64,000 nt of DNA from Acanthosoma haemorrhoidale (lineage: Eukaryota; Arthropoda; Insecta; Hemiptera; Acanthosomatidae): positions 122,675,827-122,739,826 of the forward strand of contig OV884013.1 in NCBI GenBank assembly GCA_930367205.1, written 5' to 3'. Shown in pieces: positions 12,349-23,968 of the stretch. How positions within the stretch are numbered: the first letter of the stretch is position 1; the number at the start of each line of letters is the position of its first letter. The position numbers were made by a program, and so were the translations under genes. The notes below the pieces were generated by a model. That model worked only from the letters and a program-made list of their open reading frames with translations, was not told where the DNA came from and made no database searches.

Positions 12349-12656
12349 CCAAAGTTATACTCAGGCCAATCTGGACATACGGAATAGAGCTATGGGGGAA
12401 CTCAAAAAAGTTGAACATGAAGCGTATCTAGTGCTTTCAATCAAAAGTCCTGAGAACAATAGTAAATGCCCCTTATTACGTCAGCAACAAAACCCTTCAT
12501 AACGATCTTAATATACCTTACATTCTCGAACTCATCCCTTCCAAGTTCATGAAATTCCATAGTAACCTATCCAACCATACTGATCCCCTAGTACAGTCAT
12601 TGCACTGCACCACTCATCCCTATAATCCTCCTCGGAGACTAAAACGGCAGTGGCCC
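12349..12656 (+). pseudogene. Family A jockey-like fragment (A2)
   Basis: This matches the segment of A1 that begins AAAGTTATACT(C/T)A(A/G)GCCAATCTGGACATACGG and runs to CGGCAGTGGCC. Both ends are truncated: no catalytic box and no 3' tail. The encoded stretch corresponds to the RT ORF C-terminus (KVILRPIWTYGIELWG-like) with frameshifts. Confidence 0.9.
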
Positions 12657-13365
12657 AAATGCCAGAAATGAGGATCTTTTACTCGTCTAATTTTGATCAA
12701 AGTTACTTTGATTATCTCGGGAGGAAACATTTTCACTGATTAACCGGAGTATAGTATAGAAAGAGGCATTACAATAGTGCACATGGAAACTCCATATAAT
12801 TGTAGCAATTGTTTTGAAATATATTGAAAAGAATCTACCGTACATCGTGTACGGTCAAGAACACGCTCGCGATAGCTGGCGTTTCTTCGGTACACGAATG
12901 AGGGTGTGCCCTTTGGGCTCTTTCTGCTCTCTCTGCTCTGCACGAAAGGTCTAGCCTCCTCCCTCGCCTATGAAGGATACGGCACTCCTGGTCCTGAAAG
13001 GAAATCCTGCAGGACTTATTATTTACACGTCAGCAGTCGTGAGAACTACAGGGTCGCTGTGGTGGCGGCACTGATAGCTATCTCATAGCCGTAACTAACG
13101 GGCGATTAACGCAGTTGGCACACCTGCACCGTCATCCTTAATGATCATCTCGTATTTCTGCAATTATTTCTGTGGCTATAAATGATTAACTAGCTTTATT
13201 ACAATTACATCCGTTGTCGGTTTTGTTCTGTGATCTACTTGAGTGAATGTTCAGACAATGAATTAGTAGACAGAAATAGGATAGTTTTCATTACCAGCTT
13301 AGCTCTTTGGAAAATGTTTATTACATGCAGTGATTATTATTGAATTGAAACATCTTTGTTATGAT
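12657..13365. other. Unassigned DNA, includes a perfect 8-bp hairpin
   Basis: At 12837-12855 the sequence ACCGTACA-TCG-TGTACGGT is a perfect 8-bp inverted repeat with a 3-nt loop. About 12840-13140 is GC-richer. No recognisable coding content was seen. Confidence 0.4.
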
Positions 13366-13673
13366 AAAATTACAATCTGCCTTATTTAATAGGCAATAAG
13401 TAGCCATATTTACAATCTGCATTCACTCGCTCATTCATACAGTATTTACAAACAGCCCAGAGGCCTCCCAAATCCACATGGTTGTCACCTCCCTCGCGTT
13501 CGAAAGAGGAAGCGGAGTCTTGGGAAGCCTCCCACGCTCCTCGGTCAGCCGCGTCACTAGATACGAGCCAGTGGAGGCTGACCAAGATCGCGACAGCCAC
13601 AGACGCTCAGGACATGATAAGAAACTGGCCATTGCCAGGACTCCCACTGTCACGGTTTATATCAGGTCACGAG
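13366..13673 (-). repeat. Family A 3' UTR fragment (A3)
   Basis: On the minus strand this is the end of family A: the 3' UTR, the GAATGA-rich part and the tail with GGCAGATTGTAATTTTA. At its 5' side it switches, after CTCGTGACC, to a module reading on the plus strand ATTAATAATTTTATTTTTCG. Copy A5 carries the same module. Confidence 0.85.
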
Positions 13674-13740
13674 GTATGATTATTAATAATTTTATTTTTC
13701 GATTATTTAATGAACTGTTGACCACTTAAATATACACTCT
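13674..13740 (-). repeat. AT-rich module shared with copy A5
   Basis: The plus-strand words ATTAATAATTTTATTTTTCG and GATTATTTAATGA(A/G)CTGTT occur here and at 20588-20632, both times next to family A sequence and at the same place in the element. This marks a subfamily with a replaced or inserted 3' UTR segment. Confidence 0.7.
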
Positions 13741-13852
13741 TTTTCACCTATAGTCTCCACTTTTAAACCTCCATGTAATGACAGCTATGAGCCGAGCCGC
13801 ACTAATGCGTGCTGCCCACTCATTACTGATACTCTACGCAGTCAAATCTACA

Positions 13853-14155
13853 TCACAGCACATTTCGGCAGATGTTTCCTAACATTTCAAACAGTGCGTC
13901 CTCGTAGGGAAAATGTCCTCTTTTCAATCTCTCAAAAGACTGACTGCCAAAACAAAATGGAGAAGCTTCACTTTTTAAAATGACGAGGGCGATGTCTTTG
14001 GTTGACTTAATGTCCCGTGATAGCAGTCGTAGGTAGTTCCTCAGAGGAGAAATACTGTGGACATGGACTGGGCTATTAAAATAAAATCCATCCTCATTAC
14101 TTTCCTGAACTAAGAGTGTGGAATAATATATACAACTTTTATAATCATTCAACAA
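13853..14155 (-). CDS. Unrecognised 100-codon open frame
   Basis: The minus-strand frame has balanced amino-acid content: acidic, basic and hydrophobic residues are interspersed, with words such as SPVHVHSISPLRNYLRLL and DIALVILKSEASPFCFG. This is unlike the poly-K/F/N shadows common in this DNA. A plausible acceptor (CACTCTTAGTTCAG) lies inside it near 14107, so the coding part may be a terminal exon of about 85 codons ending at the stop near 13853. I do not recognise the product. It could equally be a fragment of an unlisted transposon protein. Confidence 0.25.
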   Translation of the reverse strand: MLNDYKSCIYYSTLLVQESNEDGFYFNSPVHVHSISPLRNYLRLLSRDIKSTKDIALVILKSEASPFCFGSQSFERLKRGHFPYEDALFEMLGNICRNVL

Positions 14156-14477
14156 GTATTGAACAAATTCACTGTAAAAAAATGTCCGGTCATCTCTTCG
14201 TATTGGTTCTCAACTATCTGTGTTACAACAATTTAGATAATAATTTATGTAATTTCAAATGGCAAAAAAAAATCAACAACAAATTAGTGATGTCGCTTAT
14301 CTTTGGTTCAAATAGATAATTATTTAATATAACAATGACTGTCGCATTGACAACTAATAACAATGTGTTGCCCATTTACTCTACGTTCTAGAAAAGGGAT
14401 AAGTCACTATGTTCGCCATGGGTTCCGTTCGGTGACTGTCTGGGTCCGGTTGTCTCTTCCACAAACCCGTAGTCATC
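14156..14477. other. Unassigned AT-rich DNA
   Basis: No repeat shared within the window and no supported coding signal. Confidence 0.4.
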
Positions 14478-14802
14478 TGTTAAATAATCTTTGTAGAGGA
14501 GTCTTTTAAAAGAAAAGAAAGAAAAGGTTTACTATGAAGTACAACCAAAACACTGGTATATACAAATATTAAGAGTTACGTTACTACATATTAGGTGGGA
14601 TGTTTGGAAACAAGTAGGGTCTGGGGCTAAAGCTGAGATATATATGTATAAGAAAAGGATAAGATTCTGGGAAGTAGGGAGGTCTTGGAGGGATGAGGTT
14701 GCCTACTTATCATCCTTCTTCATTACTTCTATGAAGTCACGAGGCAAGTATACAGCTCTGCTCAAGACCCTTCTACCTTGTCCTTAGCAAGATTATAAAA
14801 CT
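14478..14802 (-). mobile_element. Solo-LTR-like element, copy R1
   Basis: On the minus strand it begins AGTTTTATAATC and ends near ATTATTTAAC. Inside, in order, are the family words CCTCGTGACTTCAT, TATCCTTTTCTTATACATATAT, CTCAGCTTTAGCCCCAGACC, AACTCTTAATATTTGTATATACCAGTGTTTTG and TTCTTTTAAAAGACTCCTC. Three other copies occur at 29731, 32398 and 39640. The expected AATAAA of other copies is changed here to AGTAAA. No target duplication is visible. Confidence 0.75.
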
Positions 14803-15380
14803 ATTGATAAAGCTTGGGTAAAGCTATTTTTTGGGGAATTTTTACGTAACCAGTCCAGACCGCCAGATCTGTCAACATGTCGTAATGTTTTCAATACTGC
14901 AGAAATATAGATCTGTAAAAACGCCTTAGCACACTCGACTGAATGTGACTCCGCGAAGCACTGACTGGCTCCCATGCACTGACCTAGGCTAAGACACGCC
15001 ATCCGGAACGGAGATTATAGGAACTAACGGTTCCGGAGTCACTGCTATTACAGGAGCTCATGGAGCGTAGGTATTCGATGCGCTGTAACGCTATAAGCTC
15101 AAGGGAGGGGGTGGGGGGAAGTTGCTGAAGAGGAAAATAGTTCTTGCTACGATGGGCATACTGGTGTTTCACTTTATGAAATTATATGTCGTATCCCAGT
15201 TTATTTTTTAGCCGTAATTTATGCACGTATGAGGGCTTTTTTTAGTAATGCATTGCATTGATCTCATATGGTGCCATGGTACAAAGTCATCAGTCCAGCA
15301 CTGATGCCTTTCTAGCATGGAACAATTGTCTATTGCTAGTGGTGCTAGTTGTTATCATTTTATAAGTTTAGCTGTTTATT
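14803..15380. other. Unassigned DNA
   Basis: Holds a G-run near 15105-15120 and GC-richer DNA around 14990-15080. No coding or repeat assignment. Confidence 0.4.
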
Positions 15381-15641
15381 GTTTGAGCGTATGTGGCTCT
15401 CGCATTCTTCATCAGCCTCCACTGGCTCGTATCCGGTGACGTGGCTGACAGAGGAGCGTGAGGGACTTCCCAAGACCTCTTTCGCTTGCGAGGGAGGTGA
15501 CAACCATGTGGATTTAGGAAGCTTCTGGGCTGTTTGTAAATATTGTATGAATGAGTGAGTGAATGATGAACTGTAAATATGGTATGAATGAGAACATTTA
15601 TCACAATTACTTATTGCCTATTAAAGCAGACTGTAATTTTA
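15381..15641 (+). repeat. Family A 3' UTR fragment (A4)
   Basis: Starts at TGAGCGTATGTGGCTCTCGC and continues through the family 3' UTR (TGGTATCCGGTGACGTGGCTG-like, then GAGGTGACAACCATGTGGATT) to CTGTAATTTTAGCA. It then passes into ACACAC and A-rich DNA. The hairpin here reads TTGCCTATTAAAGCA, which is partly decayed. Confidence 0.88.
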
Positions 15642-18004
15642 GCAAATACACACACAAAAAAAAAAGAAGTACATAACTAGAGAAATAAATGGTGTTATGT
15701 AGGTCTAAGTTTTATAGTATTTTTATATTATTTCAACATAACAAATCCAATTATTATATTTTTTTTACTGCGCTGTATTTATGGAGGAATCGACGCCAAA
15801 CCCAACTTAAAGGAAGATTTCTTACAAGACCACATGGAAACGATGTATTAGAAAAACAAAAATTACAAGAGGAGTAGTGTACGTAAATACAAAAATGGTC
15901 TCTTTTGAGCCAGGCAGGTTAGTACCCTAACTGCTAACTTAATGGAAGATTTAAGGAGATAAAACACTACTATCCTACTATTCCTACAGGACACAACTAT
16001 TTACCAGACGAAGGGGATTTCACTTTGATTAAAAGATCCCTTAAAAGGTTAAGTCGTTTATATCCAGTCAGCCAGATAATAAAAACGATTGTTAATTGCA
16101 CAAGTCGGCTGGTACAAAGATCAGAAATACCAGACTACAAAGCTGGTGGTCCCAATACTATTCGTATACCCCTGAGTCCGAGACACACTGAAGGGCTACA
16201 GCACAAAAAAGACTTTTTTGGATATCTTCATTTTTGGAAATTACGTACAAAGCACAACTTAAAGGAATAAATATGGCAACGACTTTTATCAACGGTCTCA
16301 CAAAACACATTCAAGCTTTCGCCCAGAGGTACTGTACTTCGAAAAAGTCTAGCATATAAATCAAAAATCTCTAAAAAAATAAAGAAAAATTTATAACGTT
16401 AAAAAGCTTTTTCGATACATCCCAGTAAAGCATGGACGTTTTTTTAATGATATTACATCTATATTCGTAATAATCGCATCTTTTTAATGAACTTGAAAGG
16501 TAGAATTATCCATTACGAACCCTCATTTTTTTTTTTTTTTTATAAAAATAATGTTTATATTACAGGTTTGTGAGTTCTAGATAAATTTATAAAATATAAT
16601 TATACGAATTACAAATGACCTATTTTATACATTCGGCAGAGTAATGTTATGAATTAAACTCAAAAAATGTCTACAGGCGGGTTTTTTTCGTCTCTCAAAA
16701 CCAAAATGGACTTGTGTCCTTGTAAGATGAGCCAAATCATGTGGCGAGATTCACGACGAGAGATCTGTGATCAATCACTGAGCCGAACCTCTCATTTTGT
16801 ACCTCATTGATTTCTCTTGTTGCCATAGCAATTGACTGGAAATCAGCAGTTACGGGGTTCGAATTTCTCGGCTCTATCAATACATTTTTATTTTATTTAT
16901 TATTTATTAATACCCTTTGTATGAAGTATATCAACTTTTTTTGGGGACTGAGAAAAACAAGTAAACAACTTCTAACCAGCGTGCAAAAGAAAACCTATTT
17001 CCTGTTATTGTAACATATTTTAGCTCACTTGCCAACTTATTTTTTGCGTCACATCCTTAAAAATCTTAATAATTAAAAGTAAGAATCCTATTAATCAATT
17101 CCTTGGTGCCTTAACACCTCCTGAAGAGGTAAGACCGGCAAAGAATGCCACTTTAAGTTGCTAGACTGCGCTGAGGTTTCTGAGTAATCAGCGCACATTA
17201 TCACGATTTAGGTTTTATAGGCGGAAGTTGCTATTTAATCATTTAAGACAGAGCCATCCCCTCAGAAAAAAATCCTTCAGCAACCGGAAATGGGATTGTT
17301 GATCCTCATAGAAATCAACCTGAATCAGATTTTTCTCGAACAGAGAAAACATTTTTTCTACTCACTCAGATTTACAGATATTGGCTTGATATATGTCAAA
17401 GGGGATTTTATTATTTACAACTCAATTACATATCATAAAATAAATAAACAATGAAATAGGTTCAAATGAAACAGTAACTGAATCAATTCCTTTACTGTTA
17501 GCTTTTCTTTCATTTTCCACAATTCTTTCAAAAAGTCTATTATATAATATTGTTTAAGTAACGGATCATTGAGATTGTACAATATCGTCAGTAAGTAGAC
17601 AGCTATAATATTTAATTGAATTTATTATTTTTATGCTTACGGTTTGACAGGAGCGAAACAAGTAGAGTTAAAGCTTTTTATACAAGTCGATATAACGTGT
17701 GATATAAGGAGGAGAGTTGCCTTACCCGGCAAATAATTTAGAGTTTAGCCGAGCGAAACCTTTGTTATGAGCGAGAGACAAAAACAGAATGACATTATCA
17801 GAAATCGAAGGAAAAACTAGGGAAGGTACAGACGTTGGAAATTCTTCTTACGAAACTCAAAACTGAATATACCCAAAGAACATTTTCATTTAAAAACTTT
17901 TGTTTATAATATGATTTATAGTTTTGTTTGTTATTATTATTATTTTTTTAATAATAAAGCTAGTTTTTAACGAGTGCTTCGACGTTTCTTGATACGTTTC
18001 TTCA
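15642..18004. other. Mostly unassigned AT-rich DNA
   Basis: Long stretch with poly-A and poly-T runs (for example near 16525-16545). The only structured item is a tRNA-Ser-like segment at 16780-16874, listed separately. Open frames of 60-80 codons show no recognisable product. Confidence 0.4.
16780..16874 (+). tRNA. Degenerate tRNA-Ser-like sequence (pseudo-tRNA or SINE head)
   Basis: GAGCCGA at 16780-16786 can pair with TCGGCTC at 16868-16874 as a 7-bp acceptor stem. The B box GGTTCGAATTT at 16856-16866 fits a T-loop. A TGA-CTGGAAA-TCA stem-loop just before it looks like an anticodon arm with GGA (serine). The distance between acceptor halves (about 95 nt) is long for a tRNA, the T-stem is imperfect and the D-arm is unclear. 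It is better seen as a decayed tRNA copy or a tRNA-derived SINE than as a functional gene. Confidence 0.3.
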
Positions 18005-18390
18005 CATTTCTCTCGAGAGGTTAAAGAACGCTGTTGATCCGCCGGAGACAGATCAAGTTTTTTGACTCGTTGTAGCACCCAGTGTTTAACACTATGACCC
18101 CACCACCCTTCCCGCATCGATGACAACAGACTGTCGTGGAAAATTAGGTTAAGAATTAGTATGTAAGTTAGTTTTAAGTTTGATCAAAAAGGTGAGCCCC
18201 ATCACCTTTATTAGTCAGTTCAGTCCAGTCCATTATATAATTTTTATAAAATAACAAAACCTGTACATAATGTAATGATGTAACAGGAAATACAAAAATA
18301 ATTTGTAAATAGATTCGCCTGAGGATCTATAATTATATACAATTATCTGTAAATTTAAAGGGGTTATTAAAGAAAAAAAAAATTTTACTA
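18005..18390 (+). pseudogene. Family B jockey-like fragment (B1), ORF C-terminus and 3' UTR with A-tail
   Basis: The match to copy B2 begins at CTCTCGAGAGGTT. An internal deletion of about 45 bp then joins GAACGCTG to TTGATCCGCCGGAGACA. The RT ORF C-terminus follows (KFFDSL-like, then HPVFNTMTPPP-like) and then the 3' UTR with AAAAAGGTGAGCCCCATCACC. It ends in GGGGTTATTAAAGAAAAAAAAA at about 18386, so this family uses an A-rich tail. Confidence 0.85.
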
Positions 18391-20270
18391 AAGATTTATT
18401 TCTTTCGGCTTAATATCTAGGGTCTTGTCATCCACTATGTAAGGGGCCAACATTTTCGAACGTTGGGAAGATTTAATAAAAATGTATTTAAATGAATTTC
18501 ATGGGTAAATGATATTCTGTTGTCATGTTAGTACGATCGTAACAACGGAATAAGACTACAATGCTTACAGAAATAAAACAATCATTACTAGTAAATAGGT
18601 CTGATTAAGATCTGAATAATATATGATAATTTAAAATAACATGAAAATGCAATTTATATATCGAATTCAGCTTTGAAAGATTTATGATAGTTTTTTTTTT
18701 TTGGGGGGGGGTATTTGGGACTAAAACTTTGAGGTAATCAACGCTTTCAATTATTAATTCGGAAAAAAAAGTTGTATTTTTGTACATTTTTTTTTCCCTC
18801 ATGAAAAATTGTCTGCAGATTTTTTTCAGTCATTTTGGAAACTATTAAAGAGTATCCATACCATAGAATTATTATCCAAACATTTAACCTAGAAAATAAT
18901 TTTTTAGACTAAGGGTACATTTACGGGTCAGATAAGAATTTCCTTTATGGGCATGAGAGTTTTATTTTATGTACCAAATATTTGCCACCAGAGTGCCTCT
19001 AATCTAAAAAAAATATAATTAATACATAAAACTAAAACAAAAAACTTTCAACTTAAAGATTAATTTATAGTCCTTAAGGATAATATGCATCGGGTTTGTA
19101 TTTACTAAATTATTGTCAGTCAGCTGATGGGTAGTAGTTCTTAGTAAATATGTTATTATTCTTAAAAATTAATTCAATAGAGTCCTGATAAGCATTTTAT
19201 AAAGTATTGCTATTTATTTTAACAGCAGTTTAAAATACTTGCAATAAAAAGTCTACTTAAATATATTAATAATTTCAGAAATAGTGCTTTCGTTGCTCGA
19301 GATATGCGCGATAAAAAAATAATTGAAGATGCATGGTCTCATTTGCCTATTCAATAAGATGCAAATCGTAGTGGCCTAGTAGCTGTTCCATCGCCTCTCC
19401 CCCTTAGGTTTGAAAGTTTCCGCCATTATAAGGCCGGTACATTTGCATAGTACTACTGCATATCCTATCGCTGAGAGGAAAAAATAAATGCAATTTAAAA
19501 ATAAGTGAATAAATAGGATGATAAAGATTACAAACTGGTTCTTGCACGGGACAGTCCACCGTATCCTGTCAGTGGGCGACTTGTACGCTCGGGTTCAGCT
19601 CCTAATGACGTTTTCTTAAGAACTGTAGTAGGCTTACTGTCGGTCTTCAAAAGTCATCATGACTAATAGAATATTTTTGAATTACAATTTGTTTGCGTTC
19701 TTAAGAAAGATATTGATATGGTATTTTTATCCATTAGCATACATACTAGGGATAATAGATTCGATAAATTCGAAAAAGGTGTTTTTCATATTAGGTCACA
19801 TTACATTTTCTCTTAACAAAAGTATAAATTGAAGTAATAATACACCTAAAGGAAGATTGAGAGTTAACCACATAAAGTCACAGTATTAAGTCATGCGTGC
19901 ACCTCAGCGCCACCTGCCAACTACGATGACAACCACAACACAAAAACTTTTCTAACCGCGCCAATATAATTAAAGAGACACTGCCTAATTTGTGTCTGTT
20001 TCTGGTAACATAGGGCATATACACATATATGTATTTTGGTGCATATATACAGACGATCATTCAATCTAATGAGTTCACAATTTAAAAAAAATGGGCCATA
20101 CTTTTGGAATGCTGTAAAGAAAAATGGTAAATACAGTAAGCGTTAACAAAAAAAAAAAAAAAAGTATACACGTTATTACCTGTTACAACCTGTAAACATT
20201 TTAGGTTATCATATGACGAATAGTTATTTAAAATCATTAGATAAGTGGTAGATTTAGAAGTTTAGATCTG
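18391..20270. other. Unassigned AT-rich DNA
   Basis: No repeat shared in the window. It has a T-run joined to a G-run (about 18690-18711) and several poly-A stretches. No supported exon. Confidence 0.4.
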
Positions 20271-20727
20271 CGTTATTAGGCAATAAGTAATTGAGATAAA
20301 TGTTCTCATTCATACAATATTTACAATTTATCATTCATTCGTTCATTCATACAATATTTACAAACAGCCTAGAGCCCCCCAAATCCACATGGTTGTCACC
20401 TACCGCGCACACGAAAGAGGAAGCGGAGTCTTGGGAAGTCCCCACGATCCTCCCTCAGCCGCGTCACCGGGTACAAGCCAGCGAAGGCTGACCAAGAGCG
20501 CGAGAGCCACAGACGCTTAGGACATGATTGGAGAAACTGGCCATTACCAGGACTCCCATTGTCACGCGATTAATAGCAGGCCACGAGGTACTATTAATAA
20601 TTTTATTTTTCGATTATTTAATGAGCTGTTACTATGGCATTTCATGAACTTGGAAGAGATGAGTTCAAGAATGTAAGGTATATTAAGATCGTTATAAAGG
20701 GTTTTGTTTCTTACCTAATAAGGGGAT
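20271..20727 (-). pseudogene. Family A fragment (A5) with the AT-rich module
   Basis: From the 3' tail (TTATTAGGCAATAAGTAATTG on the plus strand) through the 3' UTR to GGCCACGAGG. The AT-rich module also found after copy A3 follows, then the end of the RT ORF (ATGAACTTGGAAGAGATGAG on the plus strand). It stops at about 20727. Confidence 0.88.
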
Positions 20728-21055
20728 ACATGTTTTAAGCTCTTAATTTTAGTAAGGATTGGTTTTGTCGTACGGGTGAGTAAAATTGTCGTATGAATGC
20801 AGTATTAATAATTTATTAATGACTCATACCGACAGGTCGATTTCATCTACTAAATAAAACATTCTAGCTGTCCATACCAAGCATACTTGCATAAGTAGTA
20901 ACTAAAAACATATAAAAAAAAAAAGCTGGCTTGGAGGAAGGAGGCTGTGGATATTGATCGACTCCCTGGCAACTGCGAATCTTGGCACGAGGTATTAGGA
21001 TTGAAGGAAACAAGAGCAAGTTCGCCAGTAGTTGGTAAGCTGCCTACGAGGCGAG
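20728..21055. other. Unassigned DNA
   Basis: Contains GCTGGCTTGGAGGAAGGAGG and other GC-richer DNA leading into the repeat at 21056. No recognised product. Confidence 0.35.
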
Positions 21056-21196
21056 GGTGGTGAGCTCCTGCTCCGGCCTGCTGTCCTGGTATGAGGCTCA
21101 CTCTGTTCTTGAGAACGGCAGCGAGAATAACAGCAAAGCTCACCTCGGTCGGTCGGGGATCCCAAACGAAGCGCCTGCGCATAGACTCAGTCCGCC
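21056..21196 (+). repeat. GC-rich repeat G, copy 1
   Basis: Shares GGTGGTGAGCTCCTGCT, CGGCCTGCTGTCCTG and a 39-bp block from GGTCGGGGATCCCAAACG to ATAGACTCAGTCC with 22087-22222, in the same orientation. The middle differs. It is followed by a CCGG end in both copies. Confidence 0.85.
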
Positions 21197-22086
21197 GGTT
21201 TGATAGGAAATATGTGAAGTGTATTTAATTGATTAATTAACTATATGTAAGGAACAAAAAAATATTTAGTTAATTGTTATTATTATTAAGTTGACTATTA
21301 AGTTGGTTGACTATTAATAGTTGAGCGTTGTTGTTTAGTTTTTAAATAATTTAAATTGTCTTTTCTATTTTTATAAAATAAAATTTTTAACAGTAATGAT
21401 CACTCTAAGAGAGAAGAAAAATCTCGCTCAAAATATCGTTTATTATTTAATATTATCTTGATTTTTCGCTCTAGCTCCACAAAAGACTACAACTCAAACA
21501 AAATAACCAACAAAATTAAATGGTAGTAGTAAGACTGACAACAAAATAATTTAAAAATACCACCAATTCACAGATGTGTTGTTTTATTTTTTCCAATCTT
21601 ATAATTAATTATTTTAAGTGTTTTGTGTTTGTTCGAATTCTGTAGTCCTGAATAGAGAAAATGTCCACTTTTGGTGATATATTAATAATAATATTTTAGG
21701 GGAATACTTCAAGCGTCTTTTTTTTTTTTAAACTAACTGTCATACAGTGTAAATAAATATTTTTCTTTATTTTTACTCCAGTGAGTGGAAAATGTTCTTT
21801 AATAATTAAGTATTGTAAAGAGTCAGCTGTTTGGGATATGGCGCCTATACATTCAAACCGTAGGTTCTTAACCTGGAGTCAATTACAAATGGAAAATGTT
21901 CCTAAAATTTAACAAAAAATGTTTCATTGACGGCGTGGTGCCGGTAGAGAGTTGATATTAAGAAATAAAAGACCTCTCCGATGCTTTATTGATAAATGAA
22001 GTAACGCTTTCGACTAAGCCGTCATCTCCAAGTGTTCGAGATGATGGTAAGTAACTAGATAGACACTGCGCACTGGTTAAGTATAA
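21197..22086. other. Unassigned AT-rich DNA between the two G repeats
   Basis: Contains a small duplication of TTAAGTTG and ACTATTAA words near 21285-21325, and a T-run near 21720. No coding signal. Confidence 0.4.
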
Positions 22087-22222
22087 GGGTGGTGAGCTCC
22101 TGCTTCGGCCTGCTGTCCTGATACCCAGATCCTCCGATTCAGAACAGCAGAGAGAATATCGAAGCTCACGTCGAACGAGGTCGGGGATCCCAAACGAAGC
22201 GCCTGCGCATAGACTCAGTCCC
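22087..22222 (+). repeat. GC-rich repeat G, copy 2
   Basis: Second copy of the 21056 repeat. Its right end (CCCTTTCGCCGG) abuts the family A fragment A6 directly. It may therefore be a separate insertion into A6 or an alternative 3' part of a family A subfamily. Confidence 0.85.
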
Positions 22223-22650
22223 CTTTCGCCGGTGCTACGGGACTAGGGTGGTTGGATAGGTTACTATGGAATTTAATGAGCTTGGAAGGGATGAGTTCAA
22301 GAATGTAGGGTATATTAAGATCGTTATGAAGGTTTTTGTTGCTGACGTAATAAGGGGCATTTACTATTGTTCTCAGGATTGGATACGGTTGATGTTCGAC
22401 TTTTTTGATGTCCCCCATAGCTCCATCCCGTATCTCCAAATTGGCTTAGGTATAACTTTTTAGATTATCAATTAGTTTTCTATTGAGAGATGGGATGTCC
22501 TTTGAAGTAGTCTGTACAGTTGTCCAAAGCGTCTGTTTAGTTCTTGTCTTTTTAGCCTCGTATGTGAGTTCCAGGTCAGTTGTTTGTCGAGATGGAAGCC
22601 TAAGTATCGTAGTGCCTTGGACAAAGGGAGAGGAATTAAATTAAAAAAAA
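22223..22650 (-). pseudogene. Family A fragment (A6), end of RT ORF
   Basis: On the minus strand it reads family A from the segment before LGFHLDKQLTW to the C-terminal LHNDLNIPYILELIPSK. The usual 3' UTR is missing: after CCAACCACCCTAGTCCCGTAGC it runs into repeat G. Frameshifts are present. Confidence 0.9.
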
Positions 22651-23917
22651 CTTACAGAGGGTAAAAATGATGTGCTCTTAATTCATGTGATGGAAAACTA
22701 AATGTAATGTTACATCATCAAGTTGGCAATGAGCTAAGCTACCAACAAGTTAGCTCATGCGACGAGGAAATAGGTACTTTACTTCTTGCGCTTGAGTGGT
22801 CTTATCCATCAGAGATGATCAAGTACCGCATACGAGACTCAGGTGTAACCGATCTAATAATGCAGAAGGATTATCACTAGTGGTACCACAAGTGACATTT
22901 GCATACTTTGTAGTTAATCTTGTGCATCGTCGGATTATGCAAATGGACTGCGGAATGCCTCATACACCCCTAGAGAAATATTTCCAGGAACTAACTGTCG
23001 CTTTTAGCGTTACTGTCAGCTGAGAAGCGAAATGAGAATGATATTGATGGAAGAACTCACAACAAAAGACAAGTCCTCCCATATTTAATGCCGGCTGGAT
23101 CACGCCCTGTAAATCTTGTCAGAGGAACAGCTGAGAGATCTATAACAGGTAAAAATGAAGAAAAATCGGACGAACTGCCCTGTGAATAATGCATACTCCA
23201 CCATTCATGCCGGCTATAATACACCATTAGTCATTTCATGGTGATCTGATACCGGATCCGGCCGACGGTCCGTGGAGGAAACGACCCGGAGATCCGATAA
23301 CGAATGCAAATATCCGAGCCCTGTGTAATCGTTATGTATTTATTCATACATATATTCAGAAAGTTTTCGGACTTGCATTAGGTACTGGTGACTTTAACGC
23401 ACGTATTAATGGCGGAGCGCTAATCCTCAGAGTCGGCTGGTACAAAGCGGTCCTCGCAGAGGGCTAATAGGGCTGTGTAGATGCTAATGGGCCCCGCATC
23501 CTTCGAGGCGATCCGAACCCTAGAGGCTTGCCTATCACCATCATTGGGACTTTCACTAATTCATAGTGAAGTGGCGCAGTCCAGAGGATTGAATGCTCTT
23601 TGATTAGTGGTCATTCATTGCGAGATCTAGGTTGATGGAGTTCGATTAATAAACAACGATAGTTTCGTGGGATAAAAACAGGCCAATGGTTCAATTTTTT
23701 TTAATAAAAAATGGTATTTTACTTTACCATTTTCGAAGATGTAGACAAAAAATCAGCCTATACGAGTATTCAACTTAGGAATGTAGAACACTAGTTCGAA
23801 CTACGAACTAATACGAAAATAATTCAGCTGATCAATGTGGAGGTACGAAGGGGACAAGAACGCTAAGCTAGGGTGATTATTTATTATTGCAATAAATTTA
23901 CAGCAGAACATCTGCAA
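22651..23917. other. Unassigned DNA
   Basis: Moderately GC-rich around 23060-23300 and 23400-23560. No recognised protein or shared repeat. Confidence 0.4.
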
Positions 23918-23968
23918 CACAATTACTTATTGCCCAATAAGGCAGATTGTAATTTTATCGTAATAAAG
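23918..23968 (+). repeat. Family A 3' tail only
   Basis: ACAATTACTTATTGCCCAATAAGGCAGATTG, then TAATTTTATCGTAATAAAG: just the last 50 bp of family A, the shortest copy seen. Confidence 0.85.
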
